A stretch of 62,000 nt of DNA from Adiantum capillus-veneris (Eukaryota > Streptophyta > Polypodiopsida > Polypodiales > Pteridaceae), in contig CM043962.1 of NCBI GenBank assembly GCA_014529385.2, forward strand, positions 128,588,074-128,650,073, given 5' to 3'. The notes beneath the pieces were generated by a model. That model searched no databases. It had not been told where the DNA came from and was given only the letters and a program-made list of their open reading frames with translations. A program made the position numbers and the translations under genes. This document shows, piece by piece, positions 21,620 to 33,849 of this stretch (the first letter of the stretch is position 1; every line of letters starts with the position of its first letter).

Positions 21620-23360
21620 ATTTCAGCCGCGACATGATTCCTCTACCTCTCATGAAGCACGAAGCAATTCTTTGGAAAAGAAAGCTTATGCCAGCTCTAA
21701 AACCAAACAAGAGAGGGGACTACAAAGATGTGCCTATGACAATAGAGCAAGTGCTTACAATTTTAGAGAATCAACCCCTGCGGTGGAAGAAGTGGTTTGA
21801 GAAGTGACCACATGATAAACAAGATACAGAGCTGCACTACAACATCTCAGGATCGACCCGACGTTCTGTCCAACCCATAGAAGGCGATCCTGGGACAACT
21901 ACTACAATTAAAAAAACAAGATGCCTTCAATGCTAAATTACCTAGTCCTATCCAAAGCCGGCCAACAACCTTCCACCAACAAAATCATACTTGGTGCATA
22001 CTCTACAAGCAATAATCATGCAAATGAGGGATGTCCCGAATCTTACATGTGAAATGTTGGTGAAGATTGTGAAGATGGTTATCACTTGCATCGCAGTATT
22101 TGAGGGCACAATGCATCATAGCATCCATGGCAGTGTTCTATGAGGGAACCAGGGGCATTGTGTGGAATTTAGAGACAGAGATCCCCAACAGGATCATAAC
22201 AATGGGAATGTTTTCCAAAGTCATGTTCTTGCCCTCCCACTACATGCAAACCTTTGAGGAGTCATTCATGACAGGATTCTTCAGGAAACTTTGGTTGAGC
22301 TTGCAAAGCAAGCAACCCAATGGTATCGATCTTCAATTGGCAGCTCAACAAAATCATACACACGAGTCCCTTCTCATGAAAGCGACTAGCAACCAAGATC
22401 AAAACTAACGATAGTGCTCATTTCACATGGTGGATTCAGTCCAAAAGATAATTTTTGGCATAGACTAGCCGAACAAATTGGCAATCCGTCGCCAAACAAT
22501 CCCCCACACTGGTTATTTAACTTCGGAGAGCATGGTCACATGGCTTAAAAACTCACAAGTTTATTTAAAAGTGCTCGTAATTGTGGCCCAATCACACTAC
22601 TTCCAAGGCAACACAATTATTCAATTTTTGAGTTAGACTTCATAAAAAAGTGTGTGGCTCGTTAAAATTTAAAAGTGATCCACACCTATTTTTACTTCTT
22701 TTTGTATAATCACTTTAATACGATCATAGCCAGCAACATAAAAGCTCTTTCGAATTGCACTGAGTAAAAGCCTACCTCTAAGAGATTAGACACTACTCTT
22801 GGCGCGATCAAGTAAGAAGAGCTTCTCATCAATAATACTAATGAGTGAAGCCACAAGTGTGTTTAGCACTCTCACTACCGAAACTGAACCACCAGTCAAC
22901 CATAAAAAAGAATTGATTTCTCAAGAAACAATGCTCTCACTATTGAAACTCAACTACCTGTCAACTGCCTCAAGAGCAACGACAAGATCAAAAGCTACAT
23001 GAATTTTGGGCCAATGCTAGCTCATATTGCTTACCAAGCTCTTGGCATGATTGATAATCTCCCAGAGATAGAGTCACAATTGGATTTCTACACAAGTCAA
23101 AGCATAGTTAACAAGCTATAAGGAGTGCTTCAACGACTCCAACAAAGAGAAAGATGTGTGGCTCTAAGGGAAAATTTGGAAGAAAGACATTCCTTCAAAA
23201 TATCAAATGATTAGGACGAAGAAGAGATTGAGATACTTCTAGTAATTAAAAAAACCACAACAAGAGGAAGAATACAAGTACAAAGGTGCATGGAAGAAGC
23301 TCAAAGGCTCTTAGCAAAGAGGCTTTCCAAGAGGCGTGTAGGGGTGCTACCAAAGGGGAG
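21620..23360 (+). pseudogene. Degenerate ORF(s) of an unrecognised repeat, sharing a motif with 26390-26513
   Basis: Broken plus-strand readings. The first block, LMKHEAILWKRKLMPALKPN followed by IEQVLTIL, is homologous to LMKHEVVLWKKKLLPSLEPN and KEQVLLIL at 26390-26500, so both belong to one repeat family. Further blocks include IIMQMRDVPNLTCEMLVKIV (about 22015), ILQETLVELAKQATQWY (about 22275) and FGPMLAHIAYQALGMIDNLP (about 23000). I recognise no domain. It may be the structural protein of the element that also carries the coiled-coil ORF. Confidence 0.4.
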
Positions 23361-25599
23361 TACCATATGACGACCTGAGTTAACCGAGCCGTTTGTGTAT
23401 GATTTATGGTGTATTTTGGTGATTTGATTTCAATTATCAGATGTCCATAAGATCATGTGAGGGTGTATGGTTAGTCAACCCGAATCACACAAGCAGATAT
23501 GAATAAAGCGGCTTCCTTTTTGTGTTATTGTTTGTTGTGTGAGTATCATATGGGTAAAGTGATGTGATAGAGTGTTAGTCTATATTATGGATCTGAGCTT
23601 GATGCATTGGTTTGAGGTCAAACATTTCCATTTGCATATTATGTATGCTCCCAAAAATGGCAAAATTTTATTTTTTGCATATGTATGAAGTTATGGTTTA
23701 TGGTTGACCTAAGGGTCAAGGCTATTTTGCATCATGTTTATGATGATGGAATGATATCATATGATGTATGGAACCTCATGGATAAATGTGGATGCCTCAT
23801 GTGCATGGGTATGATTGCTTCCCATCTTTCTAGGTCAAAACTAGCCCTGTGTGCTAGAGAGGTGAAGTGCAAATATGATGCATCAACTTTTCATGATTAG
23901 ATGTTGTCAAAATTGGATTTTTATATCATTTTTAGTTGCTTGTCGGACTTATTTTAAGCATAAAAATCTCATGTCTTAAGAGTCATGTGTGTGTGGACTC
24001 CGATTGACTGCAGTGGTGGATATGTCAAACTCCAAGTGTGGGAGTTGGTTCAATGTGAATATGGTTTGTGGATAAGGGTTGAGATCCCTCATGGATTATG
24101 GTTGTGATTTTATGGTGGAAGCCGGTGTGGCTCTTGGTTTTTTTTTCTGGATATAGTTATGTTGCCGAAATTTTTGCAGCCATGTTATGTTCTAAAGTGG
24201 TTATGCACGGTTGGTTGTGTCTCACCCAAGTTGGGTGGAGTGTTCACCCGTGTGATGTGATTGTATTATGGTTTTGGGATTAGATCATGAATTCATTTGG
24301 ATGGTTATGGTAGACGTGTAAGGGTAGAGACTCTGTACATTCTAACTGCTTGGAAAAGATTGTTTGTGCATATGGAAGGTGCTAATGTGATTGGACTTAT
24401 GTGTTATGTTTCTCATGGCAGCGTCGCTACAACACTAGGATCACCTACGCCGCTTAGCCTTAGATAAAAGGGTTGTTTACCTGGGGCTTTGTTGGATCAG
24501 AGGTGTTGCTTGGGTCTTCTTCTTTTTTTTTGTTAGGCTCATCTACACGATTAGTGCGGCGGGGGTTGAACGACCTATACGGCTAACGTGCTGGGGATTT
24601 TTCCTTGGCTTTGCCTAAACACCCGATGTTGGGCATCAAAGAGGTTGGTGTTGATACCCTACCACCTACTAGTACTTGGGATCCTTTCAAAGCTCGGGTT
24701 CATGGAGGGAGGCAAAGAGGCCTCAACTTATGTCTAGCTCAGGTAGGTTGGAGGTGTTTTGGCTCGCTCTCAACGAAGTGAAATTCTCTTTATTTGTAGT
24801 AGAGCGGAAGTGGATGGGTGGACCAATCAATCCCTATACAAGGTCCAGTGCTCTGCTAGTTATTTTGTCATATTCTTTTTGATGTTATGGTATACCAAGA
24901 GTTTGATATTTCATTAATAAATGGTTGCATGTTTCATTTATCCGGGGCATTTTAAAGATGCTCTGTTGTCATTCTCTCATGTCTCTTGCACTCTATTTCA
25001 CCCTCCACTATGTTCTCTCTCTTTCTCTTCCCGCAATGCAAAGTACACATATATATATTCACCCTCCACAATGTTATATTTTCCTTGAGTACGCTTTCAT
25101 TCATAACACCCATTCATGGGTAGCACTAGTCGCTAGGTGCCTCTGGATGCTTGGTGGTCGGGCGTTGAGAACTCCTCCCCTATGCAAACGCTTTTGCAAC
25201 TCTGACGTATATTGAAAATTGTATAAAGGTGTAAATTGTATATTTTGTGCATAGACCCCTGGGGAAGGGTATCTCTCTCTCTATATCTTGAGGAGCAGCA
25301 CCATGCACAAGAAGAAGCTGTCGACATACCACGGTCTCTCCCACAGTTTGAAGGATATGTTGATTCCTCACAAAAGAAAGAAGATATTTTGAAAAGAGAT
25401 ATCCCTCTCCATTGCAACCAATTAATGAAGAGATAGCAATGAAAATAGTGAAAAAAGTTGATCTCCGAGAGACCCTTGACATGCTTGAACTCCAGTTCAA
25501 CTATCACAAAATTGTGATCAAAGCTTGGACTAAAGAAACGAAAGAGGCTAGGATAGCTACAACTCAAGCAAATCAATAAATTGTAGAACTTATGCAACA
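23361..25599. other. No gene seen
   Basis: TG-rich plus-strand sequence with short open frames and no recognisable domain. A short CT/TATA-rich stretch near 25015-25060. Possibly a decayed LTR, but no paired copy is visible in this window. Confidence 0.4.
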
Positions 25600-26513
25600 A
25601 GAGGAAGGATTATAGAGAGAAAAAATAAAAAGTTACAAATAGAGCTAGAGAAAGCAAAGAAAGATGTTGAAGATATCTACAAAGATCTTGAAAGGGAAAT
25701 TGATGCAAATTTCCATTTTCAAGTATAGCACAACAAAATGGAAGATAGTCTATAAAAAGAGCAAAAGAAGTACTCAAAACTCTATGACTCATATGATGTT
25801 GTCAAGCATACTCTCTCCACTCTCGTTGCCAACCAAGATACAACATTGACTTCTCTTCCTTCTACTACAAATTTAGAAGAAGTCAAAGCACTCAGAGCAG
25901 AGTTGGAACAAGAGAAGCTGGAAAGGCAATTGTTGATGACTGGAATGCTCACTACCAATGCCCAAAAGGAGCAACAAATTAAAGGGCTACAAGAATAGCT
26001 TGCAAAGGCTCAAGCAGATTTGGAATCACAAAAAGAGGTGCATGCTCGGGAGCTACAGACAAAAGCTATAGATTTGGGTGGCACCTCTCAAGTACCTGCA
26101 CATGTACCGATAGTCCAAACCACACACATAGAGTTTGAAAGCGTTGAGCAGCTTCCATTGATAAACCTACCTAGTACGTCAATTGTGGGGTGTATTCACG
26201 ATCTAAATGAGGACATACCAAAAGTGGATGCTTGAGATGGGCTCAATTAATGGATAGCCGAGATGCCGGATAACGTAGCTAAAGAGTATATGAGTATGAG
26301 CTCAAGGTCTTAGAATATGCGGCCTTCCTGATGATCCAATCAGATGAGCAGATCCAAAACTTTGGCCATGACATGTTAGCACTAGCATTAATGAAGCATG
26401 AAGTTGTCTTGTGGAAGAAGAAACTACTTCCTTCCTTAGAGCCCAATGCCCATGGAGATTTTGAAGGAGCAGTAGTAACCAAAGAACAAGTCTTACTCAT
26501 CCTTCAGATCTAG
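25600..26513 (+). pseudogene. Coiled-coil ORF of a repeat family, copy B
   Basis: Plus-strand reading with a few stops: IELEKAKKDVEDIYKDLE, then YDVVKHTLSTLVANQDT, EVKALRAELEQEKLERQLL, QKEQQIKGLQE, LAKAQADLESQKE, then an acidic segment with INLPSTSIVGCIHDLNED, and finally EVVLWKKKLLPSLEPN. The first part is homologous to copy A at 6940-7700 (minus) over roughly 200 codons. The last part is homologous to 21650-21780. Function unknown. The conserved order over copies far apart shows a mobile, once-coding unit. Confidence 0.55.
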
Positions 26514-26539
26514 TCCCTGTGGATTGAGATGGTTTCTTC

Positions 26540-27690
26540 TCTTGCTCTTTCATTCAAGTGTAAGCATTTTAAGTTCTATTGTGGTTTGTGACTAAGTGTC
26601 TGCAAACCTTATCTTCAATTTTGAGTTCTAAAACTTTGTTTTGAAGTGTTATTAAACCTTAAGGCGACGCGTTTGAATAGTTTTGCTGCAATCTTTATGA
26701 CTTGGTTGATTATGGATTGTGATTTTTGTACCTTGTTGGAATGCATTCTGACTTTGTAGACTTGTCTCTTTAGACATAATATAGCTTTCCGTTTTGTGGC
26801 TATCTGAATCCATTTAGTCATTGAAATAGTGTAATGACCAAGAGCATTGAGATAGGACATAGGCAAATTGTTGGTTTTGAGTTGTTTTTTGCTTCTAGAG
26901 TCTGACATCCTTGCTTGTTAGGTTCACTTCTTGAGGTTGACACCCTCAAAGAGTCTATGTGCCCCATCTGAGTCACTTCCTTGAGTATTGACAAGAGTAT
27001 GTTAGTGCCAGAAAGCTATGTTATGGACGTCCATCGTGGCGACCCGCTAAAACCTCCATAACAATAAGATATCTCCATGTCAACTCTCTCTTGAGAATTG
27101 TAATCTTTTCATATAATCTCAATAATTCGATTTCTACCATCTTAGGGCACATTGGGATACGTCTGACTTAGAATGCTTTCCTGCAAAAGCATGTAGTAAA
27201 TATTTGTTGGCATTCAAAGTAAGGGAATCTTTGCAAAGTACAAAACTCAATGTCTTACACTTAAGTAGCTCTACACAACATTGAGATATCTTTGCGAACA
27301 ACTCGAAGAATAGATGGTACTAGGTGGCTTATGTTGTGCTACAAGGAGCTATCCCTACCAATGGCCACATTGGGAGATCCTCTAGTTTGGATAGTGAACC
27401 TATCAATGTAGTATGCAATTTGCAAAACATTTTAAAGAATATTACTACCAATTTTAAGAAAATTGTAGACAATCATCTAGGTCTAAGAACGATTTATCTT
27501 CATGTCCTCATCCATTTCTTTGAGAGCTTTCCTTGTGAGTTCAATGCTGGAAAGATTGTATCTACCCATTGGAATCAGTGGTCTGTGTGGGTGCAAAGAT
27601 CTTTCGGGTACCCTCTCATAAAACACAACACATTATTTTATCTCCACTATAGTGCTTGCCATTGTTTGCATCAAATTTTTCTCATATTCA
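26540..27690. other. No gene recognised
   Basis: AT-rich. Includes a 208-codon plus-strand frame (27324-27950) without compositional or domain support. It partly opposes the better-behaved minus-strand reading at 27690-28570. Confidence 0.4.
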
Positions 27691-28570
27691 TTGGGCAAGT
27701 GGGAGTCTTATCAAGAGACTTTGGTCTTCAAAATCAATTTTTAATTGTGTCACCTCTTCCTTTTTGCTTGGATCCTTCATGTTTGCATAGTAAGCGAGCA
27801 TCGAGAGTGACTCATCTTGTCCAGATGTCTTTCCAATGTCATCACAAAAGAAATTTGATGACCTCCCATCACCATGCATGCAAATTAAGTGATGGACCTT
27901 CAACACTTCATCTCCCTCTATCATCCAATCTTCCTCCTCAACAAAGCTAGGCTCTTGTAAGATAACAAGTGCCATGGATGCTTCCATCTGCTCATTAACC
28001 TCCTCGACGTCTTCATTTTTCTCCTCCACAATGGTTATATGCTCCTTTTGCTAGCCTTTTCTTTTGATTTTTCCTTCGTTGTGCCCTCAAGCACAAGAAA
28101 TGCAAGCACCATGTCCCAAGCTATGAATTGTATGCATATACACCCCATTTCCAAGTTTGAGGTTATTCTCATCCTCTATCTTATAGCTGTGTTCAGTGAG
28201 CCCTTTGATGAACCTCAGTAAATGAAAGCAAAAGTTATTGTCTACCCCATAGAGGTCTTTGAGGAAATCTATTAGCAACCACACCGTCTCGAATCCCTCA
28301 AACATGACTACACATTCGGTCATGTGCTCCTCCATGTAGTCAAGAAAATTTTGGATGACCTATGCTATCTCACAAAGAAATCCTTTTCTTTTCTAAATCA
28401 AAACATTTTCATTGACAACAAAGTGATATAGTTTGGGTGATGTATATCTTAGATTGAGATTCTTACAAAGATGGTCGAGGTACTAGTTGTCTTTCATGGA
28501 GACGTCGTACACTGCATCACCATGGAGACATATTTGGAGGTCAATGGTTTCTTGAGCACAACAACATCAG
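27690..28570 (-). pseudogene. Unrecognised pseudogene
   Basis: The minus-strand reading from about 28570 to 27690 stays largely open with a few stops: LQICLHGDAVYDVSMKDN, then YTSPKLYHFVVNENVLI, then ECVVMFEGFETVWLLIDFL, FCFHLLRFIKGLTEHS, and after two stops an acidic segment ending in EEEDWMIEGDEVLKVHH. Amino-acid composition is protein-like, with an acidic C-terminal half. I know no family with these motifs. The upstream end abuts the rDNA block at about 28590, so the 5' part may have been replaced. Confidence 0.4.
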
Positions 28571-28589
28571 AGTCAAGTGCCTCTCATCA

Positions 28590-28818
28590 TTTGTGCTAAT
28601 GTATTCAAAGCATAGGATTGCTTTGAGCACTCTAATTTTCTCAAAGTAACATCGTCGAATACGTGTCCCGGCCAATTAAGCCAGGAGCGTGTCCTCAACA
28701 TAAAGGGCAGAGTAACCAGTACAAACTAAAGAGATGGACCGCTCGCCCCCCCTGCCCCCCCCAAGATCCAACTACGAGATTTTTAAATGCAACAACTTAA
28801 ATATACACTATTGGAGCC
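28590..28818 (-). rRNA. 18S rRNA gene fragment, piece 1 (pseudogene)
   Basis: Antisense to 18S: GCTTTGAGCACTCTAATTTT, GTGTCCCGGCCAATTAAG and AAGATCCAACTACGAG, ending in CTATTGGAGC. It is mutated at many positions relative to the plant 18S consensus and has an expanded C tract near 28746. The match stops abruptly just before the universally conserved GGAATTACCGCGG (antisense of the 530-loop region). Confidence 0.85.
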
Positions 28819-28819
28819 C

Positions 28820-28895
28820 CCAATAGCCTCCTGTGCCGGACCGTAGACCCCTAGACCCAGCCCATAGAGCCAATCCTTTTCCCAAAGTTACAGAT
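28820..28895 (-). rRNA. 28S rRNA gene fragment, antisense piece (pseudogene)
   Basis: Contains CCCATAGAGCCAATCCTTTT and CAAAGTTACAGATCCG, antisense to the large-subunit segment GGATCCGTAACTTCGGGA...AAGGATTGGCTC. It is short and fused directly to other rRNA pieces. Confidence 0.75.
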
Positions 28896-28899
28896 CCGA

Positions 28900-28993
28900 C
28901 ACCGTCGACGAGTAAGGTTGTTTGCAAATGCAGCCTTAAGTGGGTGGTAGATTCAATCCAAGACTAAATACGCGCAAGAGACCGTAGCAAACG

Positions 28994-29035
<42 letters not shown>

Positions 29036-29175
29036 TAAAAAGTTCTTGAAATTAATTGGAGGGAAGTGAATGGAGGCTACAGGTGCGCCCCGATCGGATG
29101 CGAGATAGCGAGAGCTAATCAACATGGACTAGTGCGGCGAGACAAGAGCGAGCTTTCGTCGGCCCGTCGATGCTG
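28900..29175 (+). rRNA. 28S rRNA gene fragment, 5' domain, sense piece (pseudogene)
   Basis: Sense large-subunit sequence of the region before and within D2: GGTTGTTTGCAAATGCAGCC, AAGTGGGTGGTA, AAGACTAAATAC, GAGTACCGCGAGGGAAAGAT, AAAGAGAGTTAAAAAG, GCGCCCCGATCGGATGCG. Mutations, several of them C-to-T-like, show it is not under selection. Its orientation is opposite to the flanking 18S pieces. Confidence 0.88.
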
Positions 29176-29211
29176 TCGCACCAGCCAAGGCACAAAGTGC
29201 ACCACTCGTGG

Positions 29212-29505
29212 CCTCTGCTGGCACCAGACTTGCCCTCTAATGGATCCTCATTAAGGGATTTAGATTGTACTCATTCCAATTACCAAACTTGAAAAAGCCG
29301 AGTATTGTTATTTAATGTCACTACCTCCCCGTGTCGGGATTGGGTAATTTGTGCACTTGTTGCCTTCCTTGGATGTGGTAGCCGTTTCTCAAGCTCCCTC
29401 TCCAAAATTGAACCCTAATTCTCCGTCACCCATCACCACCATGGTAGGCCTCTCTCCTACCATCGAAAGTTGATAGTGCAGAAATTTGAATGAAGCATAA
29501 GGAAA
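29212..29505 (-). rRNA. 18S rRNA gene fragment, piece 2 (pseudogene)
   Basis: Antisense to 18S, resuming at CTGCTGGCACCAGACTTGCC and running through GGGATTTAGATTGTACTCAT, CACTACCTCCCCGTGTC, TTCCTTGGATGTGGTAGCC and CACCACCATGGTAGGCCTC to GAAATTTGAATGA. With piece 1 it would form one continuous 18S segment but for about 14 missing bases and the 28S material between them. Confidence 0.9.
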
Positions 29506-31630
29506 TGCTATCTTCAAATAATTGAACCTCTCCCCATGCATGAATTTTACATAATCATCTAATTCCAATTTCCGACATCTCGATTTATCACTGTGGCATG
29601 GTTCTCTTGTTCGATTGTTTGTGCTTGTCATGATGGTCAATGTTTGTCTCCCATCTCTGATTGTAGTCGGGTTTTTCAATGACTAGGCTTTGTCTAAGAT
29701 TTCGATCATTGATGTTTGCATCTTCTTGCATCACGCGTGTCAACATTTGTTTTGGTTTTCCTTTCCCAATTGAATGAAGATAACGATTTGATTGAGAGCG
29801 TCTTTGAGCTCTCTATGAATGTCGTCTTCTAGCATGCACTGAGTGTTCAAAGGTTCAACAATGCTCACCCCCTCCAATACTTGGATTTCCTTTAGTTTTC
29901 TCACCATGAGAGTCTTGTTGGTCATCATCATACCCTTGATTTGATTCCTCTGCCAGTGTACTAATGTGATCTTGATTTTTGGTAAACATTGTAACAGTTC
30001 TCATCCTCGTGTTGAGTGTCATACAAGCAATGCGAATGATTAACCGACTCTAAGTTCTAACTAAGAGATTGGTTCATGTCAAGAGCTTCAACTTCCCATC
30101 GTGATCGCCAAGTGGAATGAGCGGGATCGCTTTGAGAACTATTCTAGAGTTAACAGAGAGTGATGACAGGGTTCAAACTATCTTCTGATTCAGATAGTGA
30201 TTCAAAGTACAAGAGTTCAAAGAACAAAGCTTTGAAATGATAAATCTGGAAGTACAAATGGTACAAGGCTCAGCATTGAGTGCTCTTAACACTAGTTTGA
30301 TCATTGGACATTCAAATGTCCTAAAACACTTTATTGTCCTATTTTCCTACCAAGTTTTGGCCATTTTTTTGTCAAGCTAGAAACAAGAATTCTACACCTT
30401 GCTTCTACCATAAGTTGATTATGAGGCAAAAAATAAAGGGGGTTTTTTTCCATGTCAAAATACAAACTCCTTTGAGCGAGTAAGCATAAGTTTTAAGTTA
30501 TAATTTTCGTTAAATTTTGAAGCTATTTTGTCAAAAACATCATAAATGCTCATAACTTGTTGGGTAATTGATGTTTTTTGTGTTTGTAAATGTAATATGT
30601 TAGAAACTAAGGTTCCAAAACAATGTACTGCCTTTGAACGATTAGTTTCAAAGCCACTTGTGAGTTATAAGAAAAATCCTACAATGTTGGCCTTCTAAAG
30701 GTACTCTCATGAAACTGGGGTTGTTTTAATGCATTTTGACAACTCCAAATGTCTCTATCGGCCACAACAAAAAAGGCTACGTATTTTTGGGGTCCTTATC
30801 ATTGAAATCACATCGTTTGAATCTTATTTTGGAACTTTTAACGTGCAAAATCTTTTCAAAATCTTAAGTCCTCAAAAACATTGAAACCAAAGTTTTGGGC
30901 GTTCCAATTATGTTCATACAATGCATCGTGAAACGTCTTATTGATTTGTACAAAACATTTTGAGCTCTTTGAAGATTTCAATGAATAGATCTCAAGAATC
31001 AAAATACAAAATTTATCTCATACACAAATTTGAAATTTTTCTATAGTCCAATAACTATAGCTTACTAAAGCACGTTTACATGTTACCTTAAGTGCTTAAT
31101 GAATAGAGTAAGCATTGTATCTCATGGAATTGCCATATTAGAGACATACAACTTGACATAATTTTATATACTCAGAGTAATTTCTTTGCACACAAAACTT
31201 GGACATATTTAATGAACAACAGTGAAATTATCGGCCATAATTTTATACAGGGTACAATGATTTGTTTTGGTGCTTATGATGTTGGTTTCCTCAAAACATC
31301 AACCTTGGGTGGGTCCTCCTTATGAGGGTGGTACTTTACTTTACGATACCAACATCAAAGTTGGAAAGTTACATTTTTCAATGAGCCTCTAGCTTACATA
31401 TTGAAACTTCTCGAGAGGGTTTCCTAATTTAAACTTGTCAAAAAGGACACTTAAGTGTCGTGTTTTGGTACCAAACTAGTGTTAAGCTCTACAACATATA
31501 AAGAAACAAGAATCTCAGAGTCTAGTGTCTCAAGAGTAGCGCCCCAAAATGGGATTAATGGGTCCTATGTATAGGTATCTGCATCGAAGTTTGACTAGTC
31601 GTATAGTTCCACATGATTGGGTAACTGATG
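29506..31630. other. No gene recognised
   Basis: AT-rich. Minus-strand frames 29389-29679 and 29740-29931 are short. The first overlaps the 18S fragment. A hydrophilic minus-strand reading (29540-29930) is protein-like but unrecognised. 30000-31630 shows nothing. Confidence 0.4.
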
Positions 31631-31639
31631 GTAGCTCCG

Positions 31640-31999
31640 CCAAGTAGCTTGAAAAACGTTTAGGTAAACTCCCATGCAAGCCGTTAGTTCCCACCACCTA
31701 CAATGATAAAGGTCATTTTAGCCTTATCTTCTGGTGTGTAATCTTTAACTCACTATATCCATTGTATCCGTCTAGAAATCTGTACATCTCATGTCTTGCT
31801 ATCTCATCAAGCATTATATGCTAAAGGGTAATAAAAATGGGTCTTTGATTGTTTGAGCATTCAATTTTTGGTAATATACACACACTTTGAGTTTGCCATT
31901 CTTCTTAGGTACCACTACTCTTGAAAATAGAATAGTGAGTTTGCCATCAGGCTTAAGTAGTATTCTCCTAGGGTGGCCACTTTTCAAAATATTTATCAT
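31640..31999 (-). pseudogene. Ty3/gypsy reverse transcriptase N-terminal remnant
   Basis: Minus strand: SRVVVPKKNGKLKVCVYYQK then LNAQTIKDPFLLPF matches the S-P-V-V-L-V-KKKDG...CVDYR-LN conserved RT block. After a stop, MLDEIARHEMYRFLDGYNGY matches the next block, where the first catalytic Asp lies (FLDGYNGY). Later RT motifs, RNase H and integrase are not visible, so the element is truncated or replaced below 31640. Confidence 0.8.
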
Positions 32000-32850
32000 A
32001 TTACATAAGTTAATGGGAGAGGATTATTAATAGTCCAAAATGTATACTTTTATGTATACATTATAAGGGGTGGAGAATTGTTAAATAGGCTCACATTGTA
32101 AATATAACATGTGTATTGGGGTATTATTAATAATCTCTTGAATGCACGTGATATAGTAAGCTTTTGATGAGTGACCGCTTTGAAGGTATTTTAGGGTCGA
32201 CTCCCTTCAGATTCGTATGTTTCTCTCAAGCAAAAACATCTCTATAATACTGAAAAATTTGTTTGGCTTTTTCCTTGACCTCTTGCTTCAAATGTTTGTT
32301 GATCTTTATAATTTTTGGATGTGATTTCGTGCCTATGCTGCATCCTTCTACCTCTTGATCATTTGGTAATATCCAGTTAGGTAGCCCACCTCCTTTCCGT
32401 TTGGCTAAAGATTATGCCTCCTTTTCTATTCATATCCCAAATGTATATACATTGTAAGAAGTGTGTGTGCTATCTGGTATTTGATCCCCTTATATAGTGC
32501 CTGACCACCACCTTCTGGAGTCTTGCCATTATGATGTATAAACTCTGTGTCAACGCTCTCCGGTCTAGTCCTTCCAGGTGTACTACCGTTTAACGCGATT
32601 CCCGATGTCTGGTTTATCCTTCTTGTGAAGCTCTCCTATCCATACTAGTCGTTTCCCTAGATTTTATCCAATGGAATTTTGAAGGTAGTGTTGTTGCTCT
32701 ACCTCCTATTTTTTTTGTCAAGAAGAACCACGTCTAGGTCTTTTAGTGATGGAAAATATATTCATGAAGGCTAGCATCCATTTGATCTTCTTACTGCCAT
32801 CCTTCCTACATAGCTCTTTAGGTCTCGTCACTTTCTTTCAGATTCTGGTG
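32000..32850. other. No gene seen (between protease and RT remnants)
   Basis: Lies between the protease and RT remnants of the same minus-strand element. The reading is too broken to assign. Includes a possible LTR-like insertion around 32030-32160 (ATGTATACATTATAAGGGGT). Confidence 0.35.
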
Positions 32851-32859
32851 TTATTTGTT

Positions 32860-33290
32860 TTAACCTGAATCCGTCTATTTGGCCCTTGTATGGTGAATGT
32901 TAGTCACCATAATCATGTATGGCCCATGCACTCCTAAGCCACGGATTTCCCAACAACATACTATAAGCACCCTACGTATTTATTACCAGTAGAAAACTTG
33001 TCTTGAACTTCTACGAGCCCACTTTGATCTAAAGATTCTCGATCAGACCACTGGCTTTCACAATTCTTTGATTTACCAATGGTGCAAGTTTCATCTCTGT
33101 TATCCCTAGTTTCTGTCTAATATGCTAGCCCAAAATGTTTATAATAGCACCCCCACTAAAAATGACCCTTGACAATGGCTTCCATTGCTTGCTTAGTTTA
33201 TAGTCAATCTAGATGACGAGTACCTCGCCATCCTTAATCTTAGACCAATCAATTTCCATTGCCTCCGAACCTTTTTCCTTTGCTTCTTGA
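32860..33290 (-). pseudogene. Ty3/gypsy retropepsin remnant
   Basis: Minus strand: SRVIFSGGAIINILG (degenerate active site, SGG in place of D-S/T-G), QKLGITEMKLAPLVNQ, KASGLIENL, then GAYSMLLGNPWLRSAWAIHD, the C-terminal LLGRPWL...HD signature. The form resembles proteases of non-chromovirus (Tat/Athila-like) plant gypsy elements. The lost active-site Asp and several stops make it inactive. Confidence 0.75.
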
Positions 33291-33849
33291 TGAACTTTGT
33301 TGTCACTTGTAAGGTCTTCCTGGTGTCATCCAATTCAATAGTAAGCTTTTGGATTCTTTTGCACGCCTTTACATAATTTTCATCTTGCTCATTTCCCTAA
33401 CTACTATCTGAATATTGGATGATTTTTCTTTTGGTAAACTATCCTCAAAGTGTTATGCATGTGTTGGACTTCTATGCCTCTTGGTTGATGGATCCTTTGA
33501 CGGTGGAAAGTAAGATAGTTCTTTTCGAACATTTTTTGTTTTCAAATTCTTTTGATCAACACTCTCATCACGTCTAGCTTGTAAAACTTCCCTTTCATGA
33601 CTCCTCATGTCAAGACCACTTCCTAGAATATCAATTGCCTTCTCAAGAGTCTACTCACTAGAACCAGTCGTCGGGAATTGTGCAGTTTAGTCCACCCAAG
33701 CTTTTGGTGCAAAAGCTTCCTAATGGATCTTGCTTTTGAGCACTCAGGCATCTTTGGCTTTCCAGATCCTGCGCAATCTAAATAGCCAAGACCCTTTGTT
33801 GATGCCACTCACTCACTTCTTTGCTTTCCCTTTAGCCTTCCATACTGCC

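Noticed and set aside
27324-27950. 208-codon plus-strand ORF
   Set aside because: No domain, unusual His/Leu/Phe-rich composition, and partly antisense to a more protein-like reading. Probably chance.
28590-29505. Functional rRNA genes or organelle DNA insertion
   Set aside because: Pieces are short, scrambled and mutated; the match is to nuclear 18S/28S, not to organellar 16S/23S.
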